Origin: an uncultured Acholeplasmatales bacterium
GTDB taxonomy: Bacteria; Bacillota_I; Bacilli_A; ML615J-28; CAG-698
Assembly (NCBI GenBank): GCA_937877075.1
Contig: CALEGD010000012.1
Span: forward strand, 1-19,046
Direction: 5' to 3'
Length of the DNA stretch: 19,046 bases
Below the pieces are notes generated by a model. It was not told the DNA's origin. It searched no databases and worked only from the letters and a program-made list of their open reading frames with translations. Below, piece after piece: positions 7,199 through 13,117 of this stretch (position 1 is its first letter; each line of letters opens with the position of its first letter). The translations under genes and the position numbers were made by a program.

Positions 7199-8120
7199 TG
7201 TAAAAAAATATGTGTTGACGAACGGACTTGGAGAAATACGGGAAAACAGAACTTTCAAAGAATATACTACCTTAAAAGTCGGAGGAAGGATTCGATTAGT
7301 ATATTATCCGAATTCGATTGATAATTTTCTGAAATTCCATAAATATTACATTCCGCTGCAACGCCCGCTTTTTGTTATCGGAGCGGGAAGTAATGTTTTC
7401 GCTTCGGATGACGATTTTGACGGAGTCGTGGTCAGCTTTTCAAAACTTCCTTTAAGGTATTATCGCGTTGGCGATAATTTTACCTGCTACCCCGGTTGTT
7501 CAGTCGTTCGCCTTGCCTATGATCTTTCACGTCTTGGTTATACGGGTGGAGAATTTTTAGCCGGAATACCGGCTACAATCGGCGGTGCCGTTTATATGAA
7601 TGCCGGAGCAAACGGCTCCGAGATGAAGGACATTCTTGTAAGCGCAAAACTTTTATGTAAAGACGGAAGTGTAAAAGAATATAAAAACAATGAACTCGGT
7701 TTTGCTTATCGAAAAAGTCGTTTACAGGAAGAAGGGCTGATTGTTCTTGAGGTAAAATTAAGATTTACAAAAAGTGATACGATAACGGTTCGGAATAAAC
7801 TTAATGAATTAAAAAGCAAAAGGAATAGCAGCCAACCGGTTGATGAAAAATGTGCCGGTTGTACATTCCAAAACCCTGCCGGACATTCAGCTTGGAAATT
7901 GATTGACCAAATCGGTTTTCGGGGTTATAAGATTAACCAAGCCCAAGTTTCAGAGAAACATTGTAATTTTTTGATTAATAACGGAAATGCTAAGAGTGAA
8001 GATTTAATGAAATTGATCAAGGAGATTCAAGAAAACGTAAAAAGAGAGTTTGATATCGATTTGAAATGTGAATGGGTTTTGGTCAACTTTGATTCCAAAT
8101 CTAATATTTTGAATAATTAA
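7191..8120 (+). CDS. murB: UDP-N-acetylenolpyruvoylglucosamine reductase MurB
   Basis: MurB is the FAD enzyme that reduces UDP-GlcNAc-enolpyruvate to UDP-MurNAc with NADPH. The 309 residues fit the type II form. FAD contacts are VIGAGSN (62-68) and EFLAGIPATIGGAVYMNAGA (121-140). FAYRKS (171-176) carries the conserved Y-R pair. The proton donor sits in CAGCTFQNP, where C224 takes the place of the serine of the E. coli enzyme, as in several Firmicutes. The C-terminus has VSEKHCNFLIN and an E in CEWVLV. TTG at 7191 is the start, because the in-frame stop at 7182 rules out anything earlier; it lies inside the murG end, so translation is probably coupled. Confidence 0.95.
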   Translation: MDDVKKYVLTNGLGEIRENRTFKEYTTLKVGGRIRLVYYPNSIDNFLKFHKYYIPLQRPLFVIGAGSNVFASDDDFDGVVVSFSKLPLRYYRVGDNFTCYPGCSVVRLAYDLSRLGYTGGEFLAGIPATIGGAVYMNAGANGSEMKDILVSAKLLCKDGSVKEYKNNELGFAYRKSRLQEEGLIVLEVKLRFTKSDTITVRNKLNELKSKRNSSQPVDEKCAGCTFQNPAGHSAWKLIDQIGFRGYKINQAQVSEKHCNFLINNGNAKSEDLMKLIKEIQENVKREFDIDLKCEWVLVNFDSKSNILNN

Positions 8121-8131
8121 ATATAAAATCA

Positions 8132-8159
8132 TTTATTATTTTTAAAAATATGCTATAAT
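8132..8159 (+). promoter_or_regulatory. ftsZ upstream promoter P1 (extended -10)
   Basis: TGC-TATAAT (8151-8159) forms an extended -10; the -35 is weak (TTTATT near 8132-8137). Its surroundings are nearly the same as the downstream promoter P2. A perfect 13-base inverted repeat overlaps the start of this -10, so it may be controlled or partly closed in the RNA. Confidence 0.6.
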
Positions 8160-8179
8160 ATCAATGAGCATATTTTTAA
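8142..8179. repeat. Perfect 13-bp inverted repeat between murB and ftsZ
   Basis: Positions 8142-8154 are exactly complementary to 8167-8179 (core AAAAATATGCT / AGCATATTTTT) around a 12-base loop. It can be an AT-rich terminator for ftsW-murG-murB, since its right arm ends in Ts, or an operator, since it overlaps the P1 -10 and start point. The sequence alone does not decide. Confidence 0.75.
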
Positions 8180-8246
8180 TTTAATGAGATAAATTACTTA
8201 AACTTTGATCTTAACACCATCATTTCAAATAATTATCTTAAAATCA

Positions 8247-8275
8247 TTTATCTTTATAAAAAATTATGCTATAAT
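8247..8275 (+). promoter_or_regulatory. ftsZ downstream promoter P2 (extended -10)
   Basis: TGC-TATAAT (8267-8275) with a weak -35 (TTTATC, 8247-8252) at 17 bases. AAAATCATTTAT lies just upstream, exactly as at P1. The start point near 8282 gives a leader of about 34 bases before the ftsZ ATG. Confidence 0.7.
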
Positions 8276-8315
8276 ATACTATATTGGTAGGATTACTTTT
8301 TGGAGGATAATATAT

Positions 8316-9461
8316 ATGTACAGTCAAGATGCATTTAATGAGAAACCGATACTCAAGGTAGTCGGAATCGGCGGGGGCGGAGGTAACGCTATTAACCGGA
8401 TGATTGAAAATGATGTTAAAGGGGTTGACTTTATTGTCATTAACACCGATGCCCAGGTATTGCGTCTTGCGAAAGCCGATACAAGATTACAAATAGGAAA
8501 ACAATTAACAAAAGGTCTCGGAGCCGGAGCTGATCCCGATATCGGAGAAAAAGCTGCCCTTGAATCAGAAGACGAAATCCGTGAAATCCTTCGCGGAAGC
8601 GATATGGTCTTTATTACCGCCGGTATGGGTGGCGGAACCGGAACCGGTGCGGCACCGGTCGTCGCCGATATAGCTAAAGAACTAGGTGCTTTGGTTGTCG
8701 GAATTGTCACCAAACCGTTTTCCTTTGAAGGACGAAAACGTCAAAATCAAGCAACTAAAGGTTTGGAAAAACTTAAACCGCATGTAGATACCTTGATTGT
8801 TGTTCCCAATGATAAACTGCTAATGATTACCGACAAAGAAACTCCGATGTTAGAGGCTTTCCGGGAAGTTGATAATGTTCTACGTCGCGGTGTACAAGGT
8901 ATAGCGGAAATCATCGCTATTCCGGGTTTAATTAATGTTGACTTTGCGGACGTCAGAAACGTAATGAATAATAAAGGAACGGCCTTAATGGGTATTGGTA
9001 TTGCCAGCGGTCCTAATCGTGCCGTTGAAGCTGCCAGAAAAGCCATTCGCAGCCCGCTTCTTGAAATTGATATTAATGGTGCAACCGATGCGATCGTCTT
9101 TATTACCAGCGATGTAGATATTGCTATGCATGAGGTTGTAGAAGTTATGACCGAAATTCAGAATGCTTCCAGTTCTGAAATTGATATTGTCTGCGGAACC
9201 GGTTTTAATATCGATTTACAAGGTGAATTAATCGTCACCGTCATTGCCACAGGTTTTGATTCTCATATGGATACCGACGAAATCTTGAATGCCGGTTTTC
9301 CAAGTTATAAACCTTTAGACAAGGAAGGAAAAGCAAAGCTTATTCCGGAACTTGATGAGCCAATTATTCATACCGCTTCTGCAACCACCGCAGAAGAAAA
9401 GCGTGAAAGACAAAAGGGCGATACAACTATCCCCAGTTGGCTTAAAAATCGTTTTAAATAA
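8316..9461 (+). CDS. ftsZ: Cell division GTPase FtsZ
   Basis: FtsZ polymerises into the division ring and recruits the divisome. The 381-residue protein shows the nucleotide loop VVGIGGGGGNAINRM, the tubulin signature GGGTGTG (105-111), FEGRKRQNQA, and the catalytic T7 loop NVDFADVR (207-214, with D209 and D212). The linker is short, and the last residues TTIPSWLKNRFK form the conserved tail that binds FtsA/ZipA/SepF-type partners. The ATG at 8316 follows GGAGG (8302-8306); the frame stays open upstream to 8205, but that part holds promoter P2. FtsZ has its own promoters, separate from ftsW-murG-murB. There is no ftsA upstream, where it normally sits, so the tail's partner must be elsewhere or be a different anchor such as SepF. 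Confidence 0.98.
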   Translation: MYSQDAFNEKPILKVVGIGGGGGNAINRMIENDVKGVDFIVINTDAQVLRLAKADTRLQIGKQLTKGLGAGADPDIGEKAALESEDEIREILRGSDMVFITAGMGGGTGTGAAPVVADIAKELGALVVGIVTKPFSFEGRKRQNQATKGLEKLKPHVDTLIVVPNDKLLMITDKETPMLEAFREVDNVLRRGVQGIAEIIAIPGLINVDFADVRNVMNNKGTALMGIGIASGPNRAVEAARKAIRSPLLEIDINGATDAIVFITSDVDIAMHEVVEVMTEIQNASSSEIDIVCGTGFNIDLQGELIVTVIATGFDSHMDTDEILNAGFPSYKPLDKEGKAKLIPELDEPIIHTASATTAEEKRERQKGDTTIPSWLKNRFK

Positions 9462-9494
9462 GAAAATTATTCTATTTTTATTAAGCAGTTATAT

Positions 9495-9522
9495 TGACTA
9501 AAGTTGTATATACCTTTAGTCA
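9495..9522. terminator. Inverted repeat after ftsZ, possible terminator
   Basis: TGACTAAAG (9495-9503) and CTTTAGTCA (9514-9522) are a perfect 9-bp inverted repeat with a 10-base loop, 33 bases after the ftsZ stop. The following T tract is poor (TTTCGC), so it is a weak terminator at best, or an RNA-processing or protein site. Confidence 0.4.
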
Positions 9523-9582
9523 TTTCGCTAAATTGGTTTAAAGAATGTTAAACTTTTACCTGTTTATTGATATTTATTTGTT

Positions 9583-9801
9583 TTATATAAGATTAAAGGA
9601 CTTGGGTTTCAAGTCCTTTTTAAATGGAAGATCATCTTCAGAAGTGGAATTACCATTATCGATTAATAATTTTATTAGGTCAATCTTTTTATTTTTAGTG
9701 TTATTGTAATAATACTGATGAAATTCTTTTTTTCTGATGCAACTAAGTTAAAGCCACCATAAATATGCTTTCTTTTATTAGTAATTAGCATTAAACGCAA
9801 A
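9583..9801 (-). pseudogene. Possible frameshifted gene remnant (unrecognised)
   Basis: Reading the minus strand, an open stretch with protein-like composition (ITNKRKHIYGGFNLVASEKK) runs to a run of seven As (plus-strand T7 at 9727-9733). There it leaves frame, and one added A would continue it as EFHQYYYNNTKNKKID and a lysine- and aspartate-rich end to a stop at 9585-9583. No ribosome binding site or good start is visible, and the terminator hairpin at 9595-9619 lies within the last codons. It may be the tail of a decayed gene or chance in AT-rich DNA. I do not recognise a family. Confidence 0.2.
9595..9621. terminator. Strong Rho-independent terminator downstream of ftsZ
   Basis: AAAGGACTTG (9595-9604) pairs perfectly with CAAGTCCTTT (9610-9619) around GGTTT and ends in five Ts. 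The A-rich left flank means it could also act, more weakly, in the other direction. Confidence 0.8.
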
Positions 9802-9807
9802 ACATTT

Positions 9808-9835
9808 TTGATTTATACTTTTTATTTGATATAAT
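9808..9835 (+). promoter_or_regulatory. Sigma-A promoter of the small hydrophobic peptide
   Basis: TTGATT (9808-9813) and TATAAT (9830-9835) are 16 bases apart, placing a start near 9842 just before the AGGGGTGAT ribosome binding site at 9845-9853. Confidence 0.65.
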
Positions 9836-9857
9836 TGTAATAGTAGGGGTGATGACA

Positions 9858-9938
9858 ATGTTTTTTTTATTAGCGCAAGCACCTAGCATGTTGAAAAAAT
9901 ATATCTGTGCTTTTTTTTGCGCTTTTTTGTTGGTTTAA
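9858..9938 (+). CDS. Small hydrophobic peptide (26 aa), unrecognised
   Basis: The 26-codon frame encodes a peptide that starts MFFLLAQAPSMLKKYI and ends in CAFFCAFLLV. It could sit in the membrane with a KK pair in the middle. Its translation signals are good: AGGGGTGAT ends four bases before the ATG, and a promoter lies directly upstream. The coding sequence contains a hairpin with AGCGCAA/TTGCGCT arms and T runs, so the transcript may end within or just after it. It could be a leader peptide for the lipoprotein gene 75 bases downstream, a small membrane peptide, or a type I toxin-like peptide. Nothing in the sequence decides between these. Confidence 0.4.
   Translation: MFFLLAQAPSMLKKYICAFFCAFLLV
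9872..9928 (+). terminator. Hairpin with T tracts inside the small-peptide frame (possible attenuator)
   Basis: AGCGCAA (9872-9878) pairs with TTGCGCT (9917-9923), and the adjoining GCAC (9879-9882) with GTGC (9907-9910), leaving six bulged Ts. Six Ts (9923-9928) follow the outer stem. It resembles a terminator, placed within the open frame so that ribosomes would melt it. Confidence 0.4.
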
Positions 9939-10013
9939 TATTGGCTTCATGAAGCTCATCTTTCATCGGGCATAAAAAACTGCATAAAAATATGAATTGG
10001 GGGATTTTTAATT

Positions 10014-10487
10014 ATGATTAAGAAAATAATGGCATTGGTGGTATTATGTACGGTATTAATAATGTGTTTAGGCTTTTTTAGTGGGTGCGAAAATATAAAA
10101 TACAAGCTCGGTGATTTTGGCGGGACATTCGAAAATAAAGGCATCTCAATAGAGCCCACGCTAATTACAGAACATACTGAATTGATTTCTGTTTTTAAAG
10201 AACATGATATTGTTTGGAAAAAGGGAATTCCAATATGGGACAGATATGATAGTAATTTTTTTGAAAAAAAGGCGCTTATCCTCTATTTTTTCGGAGTTTC
10301 CGGAGATGTAGACCCTCGTATAACTCTTGACAAGATACAAATTGATGACGAGGTCATAAAAGTATCACTTTTCCAGCATGGCATGACAGCAGGACTGGCT
10401 TATTTTCCAAAATATCTAGTAATTGAAATAAGCAAAAGTTATATCGGTGAATTAACAAAAGTTCTAGTAGATATCGAAATCAAATAA
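10014..10487 (+). CDS. Putative lipoprotein of unknown function
   Basis: The 157-residue product begins with MIKK, a hydrophobic stretch (residues 5-22) and FFSGC, a lipobox-like end of signal peptide with C25 as the likely lipidated residue; F at -3 is not the usual L/V/I. The remaining 130 residues include YDSNFFEKKALILYFF and a C-terminal AYFPKYLVIEISKS. This is reminiscent of small Firmicute lipoproteins whose C-terminus resembles the PrcB-type fold, but that is an inference from pattern. GGGGGAT lies about 10 bases before the ATG. It sits alone between ftsZ and spoIIGA, a spot often occupied by nothing or a protease gene in Bacillus, so it looks like an insertion into a conserved order. 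Confidence 0.7.
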   Translation: MIKKIMALVVLCTVLIMCLGFFSGCENIKYKLGDFGGTFENKGISIEPTLITEHTELISVFKEHDIVWKKGIPIWDRYDSNFFEKKALILYFFGVSGDVDPRITLDKIQIDDEVIKVSLFQHGMTAGLAYFPKYLVIEISKSYIGELTKVLVDIEIK

Positions 10488-10577
10488 AAAATAATTTATG
10501 AATTTATATCATGAGAAATTGCAACAGAAAAACAAACAAAATAGCTATATTACACCCTCTTTTTGCCATAATAAAAA

Positions 10578-10640
10578 CCTTCTAAAGTTATTATTACAGG
10601 TCTAAATTGGTTTTTTTATATAGGCGTTTATTTTAGAAGG
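10578..10640. repeat. 9-bp inverted repeat with long loop before spoIIGA
   Basis: CCTTCTAAA (10578-10586) and TTTAGAAGG (10632-10640) are perfect inverted arms around 45 bases that include a seven-T run. It is between the lipoprotein gene and the spoIIGA promoter. It may help end the lipoprotein transcript or be a remnant of a small element; no target duplication was recognised. Confidence 0.35.
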
Positions 10641-10687
10641 CACTGTTCAAATATTCGGGTTTTTAATTTGAAAATGAAAATACTTTC

Positions 10688-10730
10688 TGTCTAATATCTG
10701 ACATTTTTTAGAAATTATATCCTCTATAAT
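10688..10730 (+). promoter_or_regulatory. spoIIGA (spoIIG-type) promoter with 21-bp spacer and Spo0A-box-like site
   Basis: CTGACA (10698-10703, five of six bases of TTGACA) and a perfect TATAAT (10725-10730) are 21 bases apart, too far for ordinary sigma-A use. TGTCTAA (10688-10694) is one base from the 0A box TGTCGAA and ends three bases before the -35. The spoIIG promoter of B. subtilis is known for a similarly stretched spacer and Spo0A activation from sites next to the -35. Confidence 0.6.
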
Positions 10731-10749
10731 AACGACAGAGGGTAGAGGT

Positions 10750-11463
10750 ATGGTAATATATTTGGATCTTGTTTTTATTTTAAACTTTTTGATTAACTCT
10801 TTGTTTATCTATGTGGTTAATATTATCTACAAAGAAAAAATTAATCGCTTGCGGATTTTTCTTGGGGGTTTGATAGGAGGACTTCTTATTCTTGCCTTTT
10901 TACTTGATTACTTTTTTTATAATATTATAAAAATCTTAGGCGGAGTAATAGTCAGTTTTTTTGGTTTTAAAAGTTTGAAGATAAAGCAGATGGTTGTGAA
11001 AACCGCTTCATTTTACATCCTAAATTTCGTTTCTGTTGGGTTTGTTGCTGCCTTTAATATAAATTCCTATTACCTCCTTTTCTTTAGTCTGGCAGCAATT
11101 ATTCTAATCTTCATGATTGAAAATAATAAAAATCCTATCATATTTATTAATTCTTGTAAATATAATATTAGTGTTTCATCCAATAAGAAAAGCTATAAAT
11201 TGGTCGGGTTTTTAGATACCGGAAACTTTTCCAAATGTGATGATATACCGCTTATATATCTATCTAAGAAATACCAAGATGATTTCACTTTTCATAAAAT
11301 AATTTTTATTAACACAGTCGGCGGTAGCTCTGCCCTTGCCTGTTACAAGCCCAGGCGTTTTGAAATTGAAATCGACGGGGTAGTTTGCCTCAAAGATGTC
11401 CTCATCGTATTTACAGATATTATTGAATTTGAATGTCTGTTGAATGTGGAATTAGTAATATAG
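10750..11463 (+). CDS. spoIIGA: Sporulation sigma-E factor-processing peptidase SpoIIGA
   Basis: SpoIIGA is a membrane aspartic protease of the sporulation septum that cuts the pro-sequence from pro-sigma-E once signalled from the forespore. The 237-residue protein has an N-terminal membrane domain of about five helices (to about residue 123), then a protease domain with the active-site motif GFLDTGN (D156), NTVGGSSALACYKPRRFEIEIDG, and a LLNVELV end like that of the family. It is shorter than the roughly 309 residues of B. subtilis, but both ends are intact, so it is compact rather than cut. AGAGGG (10737-10742) is the binding site. sigE starts 14 bases after the stop. Confidence 0.9.
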   Translation: MVIYLDLVFILNFLINSLFIYVVNIIYKEKINRLRIFLGGLIGGLLILAFLLDYFFYNIIKILGGVIVSFFGFKSLKIKQMVVKTASFYILNFVSVGFVAAFNINSYYLLFFSLAAIILIFMIENNKNPIIFINSCKYNISVSSNKKSYKLVGFLDTGNFSKCDDIPLIYLSKKYQDDFTFHKIIFINTVGGSSALACYKPRRFEIEIDGVVCLKDVLIVFTDIIEFECLLNVELVI

Positions 11464-11477
11464 GAAGGAGAGGGAAG

Positions 11478-12179
11478 ATGATAAAACGATTATTTGCGGC
11501 GATTAGGAGATTGTTTTCGTCCAAATTATGCCTTTATATCAACTCCAACAATATTCTCCCTGCCCCCTTGGATGAAGCCACGGAAATGGAATTGCTTCTT
11601 AAAGCAAGAGATGGGGATATGGAAGCAAGAAACACTCTGATAGTGCATAATTTGCGTTTGGTAGTTTATATCGCAAAGAAATTTGAATCAACCAGGATAA
11701 ATATTGAAGATCTAATCAGTATTGGTTCAATGGGGTTAATTAAAGGAGTACAAACCTTTAAGATTGAAAAAAATATTAAACTGGCAACCTATGCTTCCCG
11801 TTGTATTGAAAATGAAATTCTCATGTATCTAAGGAAAACTCATAAGATGCGTCAAGAGGTTTCTCTTGATGAAATCTTAAATGTTGATTCGGAGGGTAAT
11901 GAGATGGTGCTGGCCGATATTCTTGCCTCGGTTGATGATGAAGCTTTAGTAACCATGACAAAGGATGAGGACAAAAGAGAAATCTACCAGGCTTTGGATA
12001 ATTTACCGAAACGGGAACAAGAAATCATTATTATGCGTTTTGGACTTTTCGGACATGAACCGATGACCCAAAAAGAAGTAGCTGATATCCTTGGAATCTC
12101 ACAATCCTACATTTCCAGATTGGAAAAAAGGATAATCGACAAGATGCGGCATGAAATCGAAAATCGGGCAATCGTCTGA
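11478..12179 (+). CDS. sigE: Pro-sigma-E, mother-cell sporulation sigma factor
   Basis: SigE directs early mother-cell transcription. The 233-residue product starts with a basic, amphipathic pro-sequence (MIKRLFAAIRRLFSSKLCL). By alignment from memory with B. subtilis (YYIGGSEALPPPL there, YINSNNILPAPL here) cleavage would fall near L19/Y20, making this pro-sequence shorter than the usual 27 residues. Region 2 (NLRLVVYIAKKFE, NIEDLISIGSMGLIKGVQTF, IKLATYASRCIENEILMYLR) and the region-4 helix-turn-helix (KEVADILGISQSYISRLEKR) are strongly conserved. The ATG at 11478 follows GGAAGGAGAGGG; the upstream open frame from 11433 overlaps spoIIGA and would precede the pro-sequence, so it is not used. 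Confidence 0.96.
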   Translation: MIKRLFAAIRRLFSSKLCLYINSNNILPAPLDEATEMELLLKARDGDMEARNTLIVHNLRLVVYIAKKFESTRINIEDLISIGSMGLIKGVQTFKIEKNIKLATYASRCIENEILMYLRKTHKMRQEVSLDEILNVDSEGNEMVLADILASVDDEALVTMTKDEDKREIYQALDNLPKREQEIIIMRFGLFGHEPMTQKEVADILGISQSYISRLEKRIIDKMRHEIENRAIV

Positions 12180-12199
12180 TTTGTCTTTTCTCAAAAACA

Positions 12200-12230
12200 T
12201 GAATAAAAAGCACAAAAATCCACCACTATA
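12200..12230 (+). promoter_or_regulatory. Sigma-F/sigma-G-type promoter of sigG
   Basis: TGAATA (12200-12205), the sigma-G-type -35, is followed after 18 bases by CACTATA (12224-12230), which matches the CATAMTA-type -10 at five of seven positions. Transcription would start near 12237, at the ribosome binding site, so the left arm of the hairpin at 12214-12224 would not be in the RNA. The assignment rests on consensus memory. Confidence 0.55.
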
Positions 12231-12251
12231 TAATAGGAGGTGGATTTTTTT
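12214..12251 (+). terminator. sigE-sigG hairpin: terminator-like and covering the sigG ribosome binding site
   Basis: AAAAATCCACC (12214-12224) is exactly complementary to GGTGGATTTTT (12239-12249) around a 14-base loop and is followed by Ts up to 12251. The GG of the sigG AGGAGG site (12235-12240) begins the right arm and the rest is in the loop. It can both end sigE transcripts and hide the sigG site in any that read through. Confidence 0.8.
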
Positions 12252-13025
12252 ATGCGTAATCGCGTTGAAATTACTGGTGTTAATACTTCCGAGTTAAAGA
12301 CGCTAAGTAATGAAAAAATGATGGAATTGATAGTGATGAGTCAAAACGGCGATGACAATGCCAGAGATGAACTTGTTTTAGGAAACTTGAAGCTTATTTT
12401 AAGTGTAATCAAAAAGTTTTCTCATCGCGGTGAAAATCTTGATGACCTTTTTCAGGTCGGCTGTTTAGGATTACTCAAAGCTATCGACAATTTCGATATG
12501 AGTCACGGGGTGCGCTTCTCCACTTATGCCGTTCCGATGATAATCGGGGAAATTAGGCGTTATCTACGCGACAATTCATCAATTCGAGTCTCTCGATCTT
12601 TAAAAGACATCGCCTATAAATCACTTCATTTTAAAGAACAGTTTTTAAAAGATAATCATCGGGAGCCAACAGCCGAGGAAATTGCTCGGGAACTTGGGGT
12701 TGAACCGATTGATGTTATTATCAGCTTGGAAGCAATCCAAGATCCGATTTCTATCTATACTCCGATATACAATAACGGAAGCGATGAAATATATTTGATT
12801 GATCAGATAAAAGATGATGAAAACTCGGAAGATAGAAAAATACTGGAATTAACCATCAAGGACGGGATGAAGAAACTTTCCAAAAGGGAAAGGAATATCA
12901 TCAATGAACGTTATTATCTCGGCAAAACCCAGATGGAAATCGCTAAGGAGATCGGTATCTCCCAGGCTCAAGTTTCGCGTTTGGAGAAAAATGCCTTGAA
13001 GACGATTTTCGGACATAAAGATTAA
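12252..13025 (+). CDS. sigG: Late forespore sigma factor SigG
   Basis: SigG drives late forespore genes such as those for spore DNA protection and germination. The 257-residue product starts RNRVEITGVNTSEL, as in B. subtilis SigG, and keeps FSHRGENLDDLFQVGCLGLLKAIDNFD, RFSTYAVPMIIGEIRRYLRD, the RVSRSLKDIAYK linker and the region-4 helix EIGISQAQVSRLEK. SigG rather than SigF is chosen from the N-terminal motif and the position after sigE. ATG 12252 is preferred: AGGAGG (12235-12240) is 11 bases upstream, a long spacing that may itself lower translation. An in-frame GTG at 12240 overlaps that site and is not used. Confidence 0.95.
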   Translation: MRNRVEITGVNTSELKTLSNEKMMELIVMSQNGDDNARDELVLGNLKLILSVIKKFSHRGENLDDLFQVGCLGLLKAIDNFDMSHGVRFSTYAVPMIIGEIRRYLRDNSSIRVSRSLKDIAYKSLHFKEQFLKDNHREPTAEEIARELGVEPIDVIISLEAIQDPISIYTPIYNNGSDEIYLIDQIKDDENSEDRKILELTIKDGMKKLSKRERNIINERYYLGKTQMEIAKEIGISQAQVSRLEKNALKTIFGHKD

Positions 13026-13058
13026 ATCCGGATTGATTTTTCTCAAACCGGATTTTTT
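13024..13058 (+). terminator. Rho-independent terminator of sigG
   Basis: AAATCCGG (13024-13031) pairs with CCGGATTT (13048-13055) around a 16-base loop and runs into six Ts. It starts within the sigG stop codon. Confidence 0.8.
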
Positions 13059-13067
13059 GTCTTTTAC

Positions 13068-13096
13068 TACACAATCCCCATTACTTATGGTATAAT
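13068..13096 (+). promoter_or_regulatory. Promoter of the ECF S-component gene (extended -10)
   Basis: TGG-TATAAT (13088-13096) is an extended -10; the -35 is weak (TACACA, 13068-13073, at 17 bases). The start near 13103 leaves a 15-base leader before the ATG. Confidence 0.6.
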
Positions 13097-13117
13097 ACAT
13101 AGTTGTTGGTGATTAAT

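Noticed and set aside
8205..8315. An N-terminal extension of FtsZ from 8205.
   Set aside because: It contains promoter P2 and a stretch unlike any FtsZ; ATG 8316 follows GGAGG and gives the normal length.
8324..9046. Long open frames on the minus strand opposite ftsZ.
   Set aside because: They are low-complexity shadows of ftsZ codons, with no binding sites or recognisable products.
9528..10613. The 12-mer CTAAATTGGTTT occurring at 9528-9539 and 10602-10613 as ends of a mobile element.
   Set aside because: Same orientation, no longer similarity, no transposase or target duplication between the copies; probably chance in AT-rich DNA.
12240..12251. GTG at 12240 as the sigG start.
   Set aside because: It overlaps the AGGAGG site itself, and the SigG N-terminus (RNRVEITGV) aligns with ATG 12252.
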